A stretch of DNA of 64,000 nucleotides from Galactobacter caseinivorans (GTDB lineage Bacteria; Actinomycetota; Actinomycetes; Actinomycetales; Micrococcaceae): assembly GCF_003640665.1 (NCBI RefSeq), contig NZ_QQXL01000004.1:114858-178857 (forward strand). The letters run 5' to 3'. Shown here one piece after another: positions 14,525-23,251 of the stretch. The translations under genes were made by a program, and so were the position numbers. Every line of letters begins with the position of its first letter. Within the stretch, counting starts at the first letter, position 1. The notes beneath the pieces are model-generated. The model did not search any database, was not told where the DNA came from, and worked only from the letters and a program-made list of their open reading frames with translations.

Positions 14525-15354
14525 CTACGTCGCCGAAGGGTGACGCCGCCATCAGCGTGCGCGGCATCACCAAGTCTTTCAAGGATCAGCAGGTGCTGCG
14601 CGGGGTGGACCTGGACGTGGCCCGCGGGAGCATTTTTGCCCTGCTTGGCTCCAACGGTGCAGGCAAAACCACCCTGATCAAGATCCTCTCCACGCTGCTG
14701 CGCGCTGACGCAGGCACCGCGACGGTGCACGGTCGCGACGTTGTGTCCGACGCCGCTGGGGTGCGTCAGGCGATCAGCCTCACCGGGCAGTTCGCCGCCG
14801 TGGATGAGGTCCTGACGGGCCGGGAAAACCTGGTGCTGGTGGCCAAGCTGCGCCACCTGGTCGGCCCCGGCGGTATCGCCGACGAGCTGCTGGCTCGCTT
14901 TGATCTGACGGAGGCCGGGAAGCGGGCGGCCGGGACCTACTCCGGCGGCATGCGCCGGCGCCTGGACATCGCCATGAGCCTGATTGGCCACCCGCCGGTG
15001 GTGTTTTTGGACGAGCCCACCACGGGCCTTGACCCTGAGGCGCGCCTGGAGGTGTGGGCCGCGATCAAGGAGCTGGCGGCCGGCGGCACCACGGTGTTGC
15101 TGACCACCCAGTACCTGGATGAGGCGGAGCAGCTGGCGCAGCGCATCGCAATATTGCACCAGGGCCACATCATCGCCAACGGCACGCTGGCGGAGCTCAA
15201 GGCGCTACTGCCCCCGGTGGAGGTCACCTATGTGGAGAAGCAGCCCAGCCTGGAGGAGATCTTCCTGGCGATGACCGCCCGTGGCGAGGCGCCCACCCAA
15301 CCCAACCCCGCGGCGTCGGGCACAGGATCTGAAGACCAGGAGGCCTCGGCATGA
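14521..15354 (+). CDS. ABC transporter ATP-binding protein (DrrA-like)
   Basis: 277 residues from GTG 14521. The nucleotide-binding domain has Walker A LLGSNGAGKTTLIK near residue 42, the Q-loop ISLTGQFAAVDE, signature TYSGGMRRRLDIAM near 139 and Walker B VVFLDEPTTGLDPEA near 161, then the H-loop region LLTTQYLDEAE. The Q-loop and the EAEQLAQRIAIL stretch are typical of the drug-exporting DrrA/DRA subfamily. It would energise the permease encoded directly after it (ATGA overlap at 15351-15354). Regulation is presumably by the PadR protein at the head of the operon. Confidence 0.95.
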   Translation: MTTSPKGDAAISVRGITKSFKDQQVLRGVDLDVARGSIFALLGSNGAGKTTLIKILSTLLRADAGTATVHGRDVVSDAAGVRQAISLTGQFAAVDEVLTGRENLVLVAKLRHLVGPGGIADELLARFDLTEAGKRAAGTYSGGMRRRLDIAMSLIGHPPVVFLDEPTTGLDPEARLEVWAAIKELAAGGTTVLLTTQYLDEAEQLAQRIAILHQGHIIANGTLAELKALLPPVEVTYVEKQPSLEEIFLAMTARGEAPTQPNPAASGTGSEDQEASA

Positions 15355-16112
15355 GTAGCCACGCCCTGCAGGACACGGCCGTGCTGACCGGGCGGCTGCT
15401 GACGCGGATCCGGCGCAGCCCGGACACCATCGTCACCACCGCCATCATGCCCATTGCCCTGTTGTTGCTCTTTGTCTATGTGCTGGGCGGGGCCATCCAG
15501 ACCGGCGGCGGCACGTACATCAATTACATGCTCCCCGGAATCCTGCTCATCACCATTGCCTCTGGCATTGCCTACACCGCCTTTAGGCTGTTCCAGGACC
15601 TGCAGGGCGGCATCTTTGAGCGCTTCCAGTCCATGCCCATTGGGCGCTCCGCCATGCTGTGGTCCCACGTCATCACCTCGCTCGTGGCCAATGTGGTCTC
15701 CCTGGTGATTGTGGTGGGGGTGGCCCTGCTCATGGGCTTCCGCACCGGAGCCAGCGTGCTTGGATGGCTCGGCGTGGCGGGCATGCTGGTGCTCTTCACT
15801 CTGGCGCTGACCTGGATCTCGGTGATCGCAGGCCTGAGTGCCAAGACGGTGGACGGCGCCAGCGCGTTCTCTTACCCGCTGATCTTCCTGCCGTTCGTGA
15901 GTTCCGCGTTTGTGCCCACCAACAGCATGCCGGGCCCGGTGCGTTGGTTCGCCGAGCACCAGCCGGTCACCTCGCTCGTCAACGCCATCCGGGCCATCTT
16001 TGAGGGTCAGCCCATCGGCTCGGATCTGTGGGTGGCGCTGGGCTGGTGCGTCGGGATTCTGGTGCTGGCGTACATCGGCGCCATGCTGATCTATCGCCGC
16101 CGCGCCAGCTGA
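15351..16112 (+). CDS. ABC-2 type permease (DrrB-like)
   Basis: 253 residues with six hydrophobic segments. The first follows TRIRRSPDTIVTTAIMPI. The conserved ABC-2 loop appears as FRLFQDLQGGIFERFQSMPI, where the Glu-Arg region contacts the ATPase. The later block FLPFVSSAFVPTNSMPGP and WFAEHQPVTSLVNAIRA is a DrrB hallmark. Together with the upstream ATPase it forms a drug or lipid exporter. Last gene of the PadR operon; the next gene is convergent with a gap of 12 bp. Confidence 0.93.
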   Translation: MSSHALQDTAVLTGRLLTRIRRSPDTIVTTAIMPIALLLLFVYVLGGAIQTGGGTYINYMLPGILLITIASGIAYTAFRLFQDLQGGIFERFQSMPIGRSAMLWSHVITSLVANVVSLVIVVGVALLMGFRTGASVLGWLGVAGMLVLFTLALTWISVIAGLSAKTVDGASAFSYPLIFLPFVSSAFVPTNSMPGPVRWFAEHQPVTSLVNAIRAIFEGQPIGSDLWVALGWCVGILVLAYIGAMLIYRRRAS

Positions 16113-16124
16113 TCTGAGCTGCGG

Positions 16125-17393
16125 TCAGCTCGCGTTGCGGCGCTGCTGGCCGGCCATGATGAGCCAGATGATGACCGTGCCGACGATCAGCGCGATCCCG
16201 CCCCAGGCCACGGCCCAGCCGATGCCCAGGAGCGAGCCGAGCACCGCCAGCGTCACGCCGTTGCCGGTGCGCAGCCCGGATCCGAACATGTTGTAGACGC
16301 CCACCACGCGTCCGCGCTCCTGGGTCTTGGCGCGCAGTTGCACCATGGCCTGGCCAATGGACGCGGAGGCCAGGGCGGCCACGCCGCCCACCACCAGTGA
16401 GGCGACGGCCACCACATAGGACCCGGTCAGCGCCACGGTCACGGTGGTCACGCCAAAGAGGATCGTGGCAATGGCGGCGGCGCGCACGGTGGGTTTGATG
16501 GCGCCGGTGGCCTCCAGGAGTAGCCCGCCGATCACCCCGCCCACGCCGTTGGCGAAGAGCAGCAGGCCGTAGCCCGCGCCGCCCTCGTCCCCGGCGCCGA
16601 GCGTGGTCGCGAACTCGGGGATGGAGACCTGCAGCGAGCCGCCCACGCCCAGCGCCACCAGGCCGGAGAGCAGGATCATGCCGAGCAGGATCCGGTCGTG
16701 GGCCACGGAGCGCAACACTCCTAGCGTCTCGCCGAAGGTGGGCCGCTGGTTCAGCACAAAGCCGCTGCGCGTGTGGCCCGTGTACGGCGTGCGCATCATG
16801 AAGTACGTCATGGGCAGGTAGAACAGGATGTTCACGAGGATGCCCCACGCCGGGCCAAGGGACCACAGCAGGAACGAGCCCACCACTGGCCCGGCGAGCA
16901 TGCCAAGGCTGCGGAAGGTGGCGTTGAGTCGCACGGCGCCGGGCAGGTCCTCCGGTTCGGCGTAGTCATGCAACATCATCTGCTCGGCCGGGGCCCACAG
17001 CGCGCCGGCGCAACCGTGCAGCACCAGGAGCACGCAGGCATGCCACAGCTCCAGGGTGTTGGTCAGGAAGAGGATGCCCCACGCCAGGGACACCAGCATG
17101 AAGACCACCTGGGCCAGCTGGATCAGCTTGCGGTTATCGAACCGCTCCGCGAGTGTTCCAAAGGGGACGGACAACAAAAGGAAAGGCAGCCAGTGAGAAA
17201 TGACCTGGAAGCCGGTCAGAAGCGGGGAGTGGAAGGTCTGCCACAGCACCCAATAGGTGATGACGTGCTCAATGTTGTCCGCCATCATGGAGAGCCCGGC
17301 GCCAAAAAGATACGGGCGCGTCAGCTTGTCCCGCAGGGCGGCAAACTTGCGGGGCTGCGGCGAAGGGGTCTGGCTCACCCGCCTATCCAACAC
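16125..17393 (-). CDS. MFS transporter (MFS_3/EntS-like)
   Basis: 422 residues from a GTG at 17393; an internal GTG at 17378 is also plausible. It has about 12 hydrophobic segments. Features of the MFS_3 (enterobactin-exporter-like) group are FGTLAERFDNRKLIQ in the first cytoplasmic loop, ATFRSLGMLAGPVVGSFLL in helix 5, and a long central loop with YTGHTRSGFVLNQRPTFGE. Substrate unknown. It converges on the PadR-ABC operon and begins next to a REP-like hairpin shared with the LCP gene spacer. Confidence 0.88.
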   Translation of the reverse strand: MLDRRVSQTPSPQPRKFAALRDKLTRPYLFGAGLSMMADNIEHVITYWVLWQTFHSPLLTGFQVISHWLPFLLLSVPFGTLAERFDNRKLIQLAQVVFMLVSLAWGILFLTNTLELWHACVLLVLHGCAGALWAPAEQMMLHDYAEPEDLPGAVRLNATFRSLGMLAGPVVGSFLLWSLGPAWGILVNILFYLPMTYFMMRTPYTGHTRSGFVLNQRPTFGETLGVLRSVAHDRILLGMILLSGLVALGVGGSLQVSIPEFATTLGAGDEGGAGYGLLLFANGVGGVIGGLLLEATGAIKPTVRAAAIATILFGVTTVTVALTGSYVVAVASLVVGGVAALASASIGQAMVQLRAKTQERGRVVGVYNMFGSGLRTGNGVTLAVLGSLLGIGWAVAWGGIALIVGTVIIWLIMAGQQRRNAS

Positions 17394-17394
17394 C

Positions 17395-17440
17395 CAGGTG
17401 CCCGACGGCGCTAACTCACGTCAGCGGCGTCGGGCACCTG
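17395..17440. repeat. REP-like inverted pair
   Basis: CAGGTGCCCGACGGCGCT (17395-17412) and AGCGGCGTCGGGCACCTG (17423-17440) form a stem with one mismatch. It lies between the LCP gene and the MFS gene, so it may also terminate transcription coming from the LCP gene. Confidence 0.75.
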
Positions 17441-17484
17441 GGGTGCCGTACCCGGCTCAGGCGCGCTGCGCCGCAGCGGGGCGC

Positions 17485-18537
17485 TCAGTCCTTGAACTGG
17501 TCCGGAACCTGCTTGTAGAGCGCAGTCATCTTGCCCTTTTCCATGGCGTCCCCGACCTTGCGGTTCCAGAGCGGGTTATCCAGCTCCATGGACTCGCCGC
17601 CCACGGTGGAGGTGCCGCCGGTGGGGAGGGTGAAGTTCTTGATGTCCTTGGCGCGCAGATCCTTCATCTGCACGGCCAGGCCAATCAGCATCTGCTGGTC
17701 GTGGAGCTTGGAATCCATGGTCACAAACGGCATGACCTTCTCCATGACGTCCGCGATCTTGATGGGAGAGGCCAGGACCTCCGGGCTCAGGACCTTGTTG
17801 AAGACCTGCTTCAGGAACTGCTGCTGGTTCTTCACGCGCTGGTAGTCGCTGGTGGGGAAGGCGTGGCGCTCGCGCACCCACTTCAGGGCGCGCTGGCCCT
17901 GGATCGTGATCTTGCCGGCGTCAAAGCAGACGTCCGGGGTGGTCTTGTAGGCGCAGAACGCCTTGGGGTTATCCACCGTGACGCCGCCAATCGCCGAGGA
18001 AAGGCCGCGGAAGCTCTGGAAATCCACCATGGCGACGTGGTCAATGCGAGCGTCCAACATGCCCTCAATGGTCTGGCGCAGCAGCGGAACGCCGCCGAAT
18101 TGCAGGGCTGAGTTGAGCTTGTTCTTGCCGTGGCCGGGGATGGTGACGTAGGTGTCGCGGACCATGGACATCAGGTACGCGCCCTTGTGGCCCTGCGGAA
18201 TGTGCAAAATCATCATGGAATCGGAGCGCTGATCCGTGCCGCTGGCGGTGAGGTTGGGCTTGGCGCCGCCCTCGCTGCGGTCCGCGCCGAGCAGCAGGAT
18301 GTTCATGCTGTCATCGCCCGGATCCTTGTATGGCTGGTCCTTGTAGGTGGGAAGGACCTCCTCCTGCGCCACCACATTGGCGGAGTTAAAGGCGGTCTGC
18401 AGGCGGCCGGCGTACGCGCCGCCCACACCGGCAACGGTCGCGAGCACGGTCACCAGGCACATCACGATCACGAGTCCAACGCGCCGAGGCTTGCGGCTAT
18501 AGCGTCGGGGGACGTAGGTGGGCGGGTTAGCCGGCAC
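17485..18537 (-). CDS. LCP (LytR-CpsA-Psr) family cell-wall glycopolymer ligase
   Basis: 350 residues from GTG 18537, which has AAGGAG six bases upstream on the minus strand. A basic N-terminus leads into one membrane helix (about residues 18-40, VGLVIVMCLVTVLATVAG). The LCP domain begins at SMNILLLGADRSEGG near residue 75 and continues with RSDSMMILHIP, LMSMVRDTYVTIPG (substrate-binding Asp and Arg) and GVTVDNPKAFC. It ends with KWVRERHAFPTSDYQRVKNQQQ. LCP enzymes transfer teichoic-acid-type or arabinogalactan polymers from lipid carriers to peptidoglycan outside the membrane. Length is typical. The gene diverges from the HAD gene. Confidence 0.93.
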   Translation of the reverse strand: MPANPPTYVPRRYSRKPRRVGLVIVMCLVTVLATVAGVGGAYAGRLQTAFNSANVVAQEEVLPTYKDQPYKDPGDDSMNILLLGADRSEGGAKPNLTASGTDQRSDSMMILHIPQGHKGAYLMSMVRDTYVTIPGHGKNKLNSALQFGGVPLLRQTIEGMLDARIDHVAMVDFQSFRGLSSAIGGVTVDNPKAFCAYKTTPDVCFDAGKITIQGQRALKWVRERHAFPTSDYQRVKNQQQFLKQVFNKVLSPEVLASPIKIADVMEKVMPFVTMDSKLHDQQMLIGLAVQMKDLRAKDIKNFTLPTGGTSTVGGESMELDNPLWNRKVGDAMEKGKMTALYKQVPDQFKD

Positions 18538-18724
18538 GCTCGGCTCCTTCTGGCAGAGATGAGTGGCGCGATGTTGACCGCGACATAACCAGGGAATCAA
18601 GCGATTCTGATGGAGTCCTGGGATAACGGTGTTCCGACGGAGATCTGTTGCGTAAGTGATGGGTGATTGAAAGATGGGGCCGTCAGGATCGGAGGGAAGC
18701 GCGGCACATGGGAGGATCCAGAGC

Positions 18725-19345
18725 ATGATCAAGGCCGTCGTTTTTGACCTGGACGGGGTGGTGCGCCACTTCGATCCCGACCATCTCAGCGGCATCGAGG
18801 CCGCCCACCATCTGAAGGCCGGCGCCATCCTCGGTGTGGCATTTCAGCCAGCGCTGCTGGAGGCGGTGACGACGGGGCGCATCACCCGGGCAGAGTGGGT
18901 GGCACGAGTCGGCGCGGCCGTGGGTGCGCCGGCGGCCGCCGCGGCGTGGGCGGCTGAGCGCGGGGTGCTCGACGACGCTGTGCTGGCTTTGGTGGGCGAG
19001 CTTCGGAACGCGGGGGTACGGACCGCCATCCTCACCAACGGCACGGACACCATCCCGGAGGAGGCGCGGCACCTAGGGCTTCCCGAGCACTTTGAGCGGA
19101 TCTTCAACTCCGCGGAGCTGGGCGTGACCAAGCCCGACGTGCGGGCGTTTGAGCAGGTGCTGCGCGGGCTGGGACTGGACGCGACACAGGTGTTTTTCAC
19201 GGACGATTCCGCGCACAAGCTCGCCGGGGCCCGCGAAGTGGGGATGCCGGTGCATCACTTTGAGGCCAACGGCGGGCGCTCCGCCGTGGAGGGGCTGCGT
19301 GCTGCGCTCGCCGGGGCCGGCCTGCCGTTGCCGCAGCACCCATAG
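18725..19345 (+). CDS. HAD-superfamily hydrolase
   Basis: 206 residues. Motif I is VVFDLDGVVRHFD (nucleophile Asp in D-x-D), motif II ILTNGTD near residue 99, motif III lysine in ELGVTKPDVRAFEQ and motif IV FFTDDSAHKLAGARE. It is a subfamily I enzyme of the epoxide-hydrolase/haloacid-dehalogenase-like phosphatase type with a helical cap; substrate unknown. Start ATG 18725. It diverges from the LCP gene across a 187-bp gap in which I see no specific site. Confidence 0.9.
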   Translation: MIKAVVFDLDGVVRHFDPDHLSGIEAAHHLKAGAILGVAFQPALLEAVTTGRITRAEWVARVGAAVGAPAAAAAWAAERGVLDDAVLALVGELRNAGVRTAILTNGTDTIPEEARHLGLPEHFERIFNSAELGVTKPDVRAFEQVLRGLGLDATQVFFTDDSAHKLAGAREVGMPVHHFEANGGRSAVEGLRAALAGAGLPLPQHP

Positions 19346-19369
19346 CGCTACGGCAGCGCTACAGCTGCG

Positions 19370-20302
19370 CTACGGCGCCAGCCACACCCCGGTGGAGCGC
19401 TCCGCCGCCGCCTCAACCTGCGCGGGAAAATCGCGCCCGCGGGCCACGCGCGGGAGTTTGACGATCCCGCCAGGGCCGGCCGTGCCGAAGCGCTTGGAGG
19501 GCCCAAAGTAGGCGGCTTGGGGCGCCGATTCCGCCCCGGCGGCGAGCAGGATGGCCTCGACGCCCAGCTCCACGGGCATGGCTCCCGGCGCAGCGCTGTG
19601 CAGGGCCGCATTCGTGGCGCCGCCGCGCTCTTTGCCGTCATTTCCGCGCATTTGCGGCCCGGCGGTCATGAGGCCCGTGCTGGTGAAACCCGGGTGCGCG
19701 GCGGTGGAGCGCAGACCCCAGCCGTGTTCCTGCGACAGCTCGGCCAGGCGCAGCGCCAATCCCAGGTCCGCCAGCTTGGAGTTGGAGTAGGCGCGCCACG
19801 GGACGTAGCGACGCTCCGACTCGGGGTCCTGGTCGTTGAAGCGCAGCAGGTGCCCCATGAAGCTAGCTTGAGTGGCCACGCGTGGCCTGTCCGAGCGCAG
19901 CAGCGTGGGCAGCAGCCCCGCCGTCAGCAGGTACGCGCCCAGGAAATTGGTGCCCCATTGCAGCTCGTGCCCGTCCTCGGTCTCAAAGCGCGTGGGCGGC
20001 ATCATGACGCCGGCATTGTTGATGAGGGTGTCCACGGATTGCCCGTCGGCCTCGATCTGGCGGGAGAACGCCTCGATCGACGCACGCGATCCCAGGTCCA
20101 CCGCTCGAAAACTCAGCTGCGCGTCGGGTTGATCCGCGCGGAGCCGGTCCATGGTCTGCGCGGCCTTCTCGGGATTGCGGGCGGCGAGAATCACGTGCGC
20201 GCCCACCTCTGCAAAGCGCCGCGCAGCCTCCTGCCCCAGCCCAGAAGTGGGCCCGGTGATCAGGACGGTGCGGCCGGAGTGGTCGGGAAGAATCAGCGGC
20301 AT
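19370..20302 (-). CDS. Short-chain dehydrogenase/reductase (SDR)
   Basis: 310 residues, cytosolic. The cofactor loop is LITGPTSGLGQEAARRF (T-G-x3-G-x-G) near residue 14, the NNAG motif appears as LINNAGVMM near 90, and the catalytic Tyr-x3-Lys is in AYSNSKLADLGLAL near 175. AARNPEKAA after the second strand, with Arg, suggests NADP(H). The pattern RVATQASF, where the active-site Ser region stands, and the overall length match retinol-dehydrogenase-like/oxidoreductase-WWOX-type bacterial SDRs. Substrate unknown. Confidence 0.9.
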   Translation of the reverse strand: MPLILPDHSGRTVLITGPTSGLGQEAARRFAEVGAHVILAARNPEKAAQTMDRLRADQPDAQLSFRAVDLGSRASIEAFSRQIEADGQSVDTLINNAGVMMPPTRFETEDGHELQWGTNFLGAYLLTAGLLPTLLRSDRPRVATQASFMGHLLRFNDQDPESERRYVPWRAYSNSKLADLGLALRLAELSQEHGWGLRSTAAHPGFTSTGLMTAGPQMRGNDGKERGGATNAALHSAAPGAMPVELGVEAILLAAGAESAPQAAYFGPSKRFGTAGPGGIVKLPRVARGRDFPAQVEAAAERSTGVWLAP

Positions 20303-21074
20303 TCGGGGTCCTTGCGTGAGGTGCTGGGCTGGCGTTTCTTTCCTGCCCGACGGCGTGGGGTTGCCTCACGCTAACAAGGTCGCCTCGGTGTGGGGTCCCG
20401 GCCAGGCGCGTCGTCGCGAACAGCGCAGCGCAACGTGGGGCATCGCTGGCGTTAACCAACCAACTTTAGGACTACAAGGTGTGCTTGGCCCGGCCCTGCC
20501 GAACGTTGGTGAACCGTGACAGCTTGGCCAGCACACACCTCTGAACCCCAGACGTGGACGTCCACCAGCCGCGGCCCCGGAGCGCGGGCCGGCGTTGATG
20601 CTGGACCTGGAGCGTTATGTTGCCCGCACGGGCACGGTGGATCTCTTCGTCGAGTTCCTCGCGGAGTCCGTGCACGTGGCAGGAACCCAGGCTCTGGAGT
20701 CGGCCTCTCGGCTGGAGATCCTCACTCAGCAATGGCACGAGGCCGCGCCGTCCAGGGCAGGCAGCACGAACAAGCGGCTGATCGGGACCTAGCTTGAACA
20801 ACCGCTGGCGACCGCGCAGGCCGCGGCATCCCGACTGGGCTGCAGGCGATGTGCTCGACGAGGCGGAGTCCCTCGTCAGTCGGACGGGGGAGGCGCCCCA
20901 GCGCTTGCTCACCCCCAACACTCGGAGCCTTTTTGGCGTCGCGAGGGTTGCTCGCCGGCGGATGAGCCGCCACGCCCCCCTCGGACTGAGCGGGGCCGGT
21001 CCACGCTCACAAGCCTGACTCACCTGAGGGGTGGGAGTGGTGTGCGGCATCGCCGAAATTGGTACGGTTCGCAG
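20303..21074. other. Gene-poor boundary region before the MazG/DUF2075 pair
   Basis: No recognisable gene in 772 bp. A REP-like motif stands at 20343-20358. A frame at 20595-20792 (plus strand, TTG/ATG start, about 65 codons, QWHEAAPSRAGSTNKRLIGT at its end) looks protein-like but matches nothing I know. A second frame at 20794-21018 is Arg/Pro-rich and unconvincing. The region may hold remnants of a mobile element at the left edge of the island that follows. Confidence 0.4.
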
Positions 21075-21398
21075 GTGGACTCCGTTGACGACATACTCAC
21101 GCAATTGCGAGCGTTCAATCAAGAGCGCGAATGGAACCAATTTCATTCGCCAGAAAACCTCGCCAAAAGTATCTCCATCGAGGCCGGCGAGCTTCTTGAG
21201 TGCTTCCAGTGGACTGCCGACACAGATGCTCGTCGCGTGTCCGGAGAACTCGCGGATGTCCTCACCTACAGCTTCCTCTTGGCCGACGCGATGGGGGTCG
21301 ATCCGCTTCAAGTGATCCGCGAGAAGCTCGCAGTGAGTGCCGCGAAGTACCCGGTGGAGAAGGCGAAGGGGCGGAGCACAAAATATGATCGGCTCTGA
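21075..21398 (+). CDS. MazG-like nucleotide pyrophosphohydrolase
   Basis: 107 residues from GTG 21075. The all-alpha NTP pyrophosphatase signature is present: SISIEAGELLECFQW (E-x-x-E) near residue 34 and GELADVLTYSFLLAD (E-x-x-D) near 58, the four Mg-binding acidic positions. The family hydrolyses (d)NTPs to monophosphates plus pyrophosphate and includes dCTPases. The product is a stand-alone MazG core, shorter than housekeeping MazG. Its end overlaps the GIY-YIG/DUF2075 gene, implying coupled translation and joint function. Codon use is less GC-biased than in flanking genes. Confidence 0.88.
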   Translation: MDSVDDILTQLRAFNQEREWNQFHSPENLAKSISIEAGELLECFQWTADTDARRVSGELADVLTYSFLLADAMGVDPLQVIREKLAVSAAKYPVEKAKGRSTKYDRL

Positions 21399-23172
21399 TA
21401 TGAATCCGCGGCCCTTCAGGGACGATGTTGTGAGCGCGTGGGCGGCGAGCGACCAGCGGTTGCGGAACTGGCCCGTGGTTTACACGATTGATGGACGCGA
21501 CGCGATCTACGTTGGCGAAACACTCAATTTCGCCAGCCGAATGCAGCAGCATCTAACGAACCCAGAGAAGGCTCATCTGGAGAATGTTCGCGTTGTGGTC
21601 CGCGATACGTTCAATAAATCTGCTTGTTTGGATCTGGAGTCTTTCTTAATCCGCATGTTTGCCGGTGACGGAGTTTATCGTGTGCTGAATCGAAACAGCG
21701 GAGTGACTGAGTCGGAGTACTTCGACCGACCCGCCTACCAGGTCGGGTTCGAACAGATTTTTTCTGAATTGAAGTCTCAGGGTCTCTTTGAGCACACCAT
21801 TACAGAGATTCAAAACAGTGATCTATTCAAGTTGTCGCCCTTCAAGTCTCTCAATGACGACCAGGTTGAGGCCATGACTGGAATTCTGGAGGGGCTTTTC
21901 GCCGATCTGGAGCCTTCCGCTCAGGCAACGACGAGGGGTCCGATTGTTGTCCAGGGTGATCCAGGCACCGGGAAGACCATCGTCGCGATCTTTCTGATGA
22001 AGTTACTTCGCGACATTGCGGACTCCGCTGACGACGCACCCGATGCTCCCGAGCAAGGTGAAGAATCACAGTTCGCCGGGTTCTTTGACTCTCGCTATGC
22101 AGCGCTGGTGCGGAATTTTTCGATTGGCCTGGTGATCCCGCAGCAATCGCTACGCGAGTCCATCAAATCGGTGTTTGTTCGCACGCCCGGCTTGGATCCT
22201 GACATGGTATTGGACCCCTATAAGGTCGCTGAATCTGGCCGCGTCTGGGATTTGCTCATCGTCGACGAAACCCATCGGCTCAACAGGCTCTCGGCCCAGG
22301 CCTACGGCGGCATGACGGTACGATTCCGCGAGATCAATGCCAGGCTGGCGGCCGATGCAGTTGCCGGTGTGGACCCACAGCAGCTGACCCAACTTGATTG
22401 GATAGTTGCACATAGCAAACATCAGTTGTTGCTCGTAGATATCCGCCAGTCTGTTCGTCCCTCCGATGTCCCAGCCGACCTGTTGAGGGGATTGGCCGCG
22501 ACGGCAGAGCTTAGTGATCGACACTACCGACTGAAGCAACAAATGCGGGTGCGCGGCGGCGCGGATTATATCCGGCATACGCGCACGCTGCTTTCCTTTG
22601 CGAACGAGGGAGCGAGCACGCATGAAAGCCGCGATTTTCAAGATTATGATTATCGAGTTTTCGACGATCTCGGAGAGATGATCAAGGAGATTAGAGAGAA
22701 GGAGGCCGAGGTTGGGCTGTCTCGAATCGTGGCGGGGTACGGCTGGAAGTGGGTATCTCATAGCAAGGGACAGCGCCACAGGTACGATATTGAAATCGAT
22801 GGGATTCAATTGAGATGGAATTCGACGTCCAAAGACTGGATCAACTCGAAGAAAAGTAAGGATGAAGTGGGTTCGATTCACACCGTCCAAGGCTATGACC
22901 TCAATTACGCCGGAGTCATTATTGGACCTGAACTCACTATCGATCCACAGTCTGGACGGTTCAAGTTGGATCGCTCCAATTATTTTGACACCCGAGGCAA
23001 GTCAAACAACGGAATGCTTGGCATCACATTCGGCGATGATGACGTATTGGACTACGTTAAGAATATCTACGCGGTGCTGATGACGCGGGGCATGCGTGGG
23101 ACCTTCGTGTATGCGGTCGATCCTGGGGTCAGAGCGCATCTCGCGTCCTGGCAGCAGGACTCACGCAGCTGA
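21385..23172 (+). CDS. GIY-YIG nuclease fused to DUF2075 (SF1 helicase-like)
   Basis: 595 residues from ATG 21385; ATG 21400 is the alternative. The N-terminal GIY-YIG domain spans about 27-110: PVVYTI, AIYVGETLNFASRMQQHL (catalytic Arg) and LDLESFLIRMFAGD (catalytic Glu). The DUF2075 ATPase follows, with Walker A VVQGDPGTGKT near 188-198, Walker B LLIVDETHRLNR near 291-302, motif III LLLVDIRQSVRP, then YRLKQQMRVRGG, SIHTVQGYDLNYAGV near 498 and LMTRGMRGTFVYAVD as motif VI. Such COG3410 proteins often travel with MazG-like enzymes in defence islands. GC content and codon use are clearly lower than in the neighbours, indicating transfer. An anti-phage role is inference. Confidence 0.9.
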   Translation: MIGSDMNPRPFRDDVVSAWAASDQRLRNWPVVYTIDGRDAIYVGETLNFASRMQQHLTNPEKAHLENVRVVVRDTFNKSACLDLESFLIRMFAGDGVYRVLNRNSGVTESEYFDRPAYQVGFEQIFSELKSQGLFEHTITEIQNSDLFKLSPFKSLNDDQVEAMTGILEGLFADLEPSAQATTRGPIVVQGDPGTGKTIVAIFLMKLLRDIADSADDAPDAPEQGEESQFAGFFDSRYAALVRNFSIGLVIPQQSLRESIKSVFVRTPGLDPDMVLDPYKVAESGRVWDLLIVDETHRLNRLSAQAYGGMTVRFREINARLAADAVAGVDPQQLTQLDWIVAHSKHQLLLVDIRQSVRPSDVPADLLRGLAATAELSDRHYRLKQQMRVRGGADYIRHTRTLLSFANEGASTHESRDFQDYDYRVFDDLGEMIKEIREKEAEVGLSRIVAGYGWKWVSHSKGQRHRYDIEIDGIQLRWNSTSKDWINSKKSKDEVGSIHTVQGYDLNYAGVIIGPELTIDPQSGRFKLDRSNYFDTRGKSNNGMLGITFGDDDVLDYVKNIYAVLMTRGMRGTFVYAVDPGVRAHLASWQQDSRS

Positions 23173-23251
23173 AGCGCAACGTGAGTCGCACTAGAAAGTG
23201 ACCGGGTTCCGCTAGCCTGTGGATGATCATCCTCGGAAAGGGACACCGCTC

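Noticed and set aside
20472-21311. Minus-strand frame of 279 codons over the gene-poor region and the MazG gene
   Set aside because: It runs antisense through the clear MazG motifs and has no recognisable domain.
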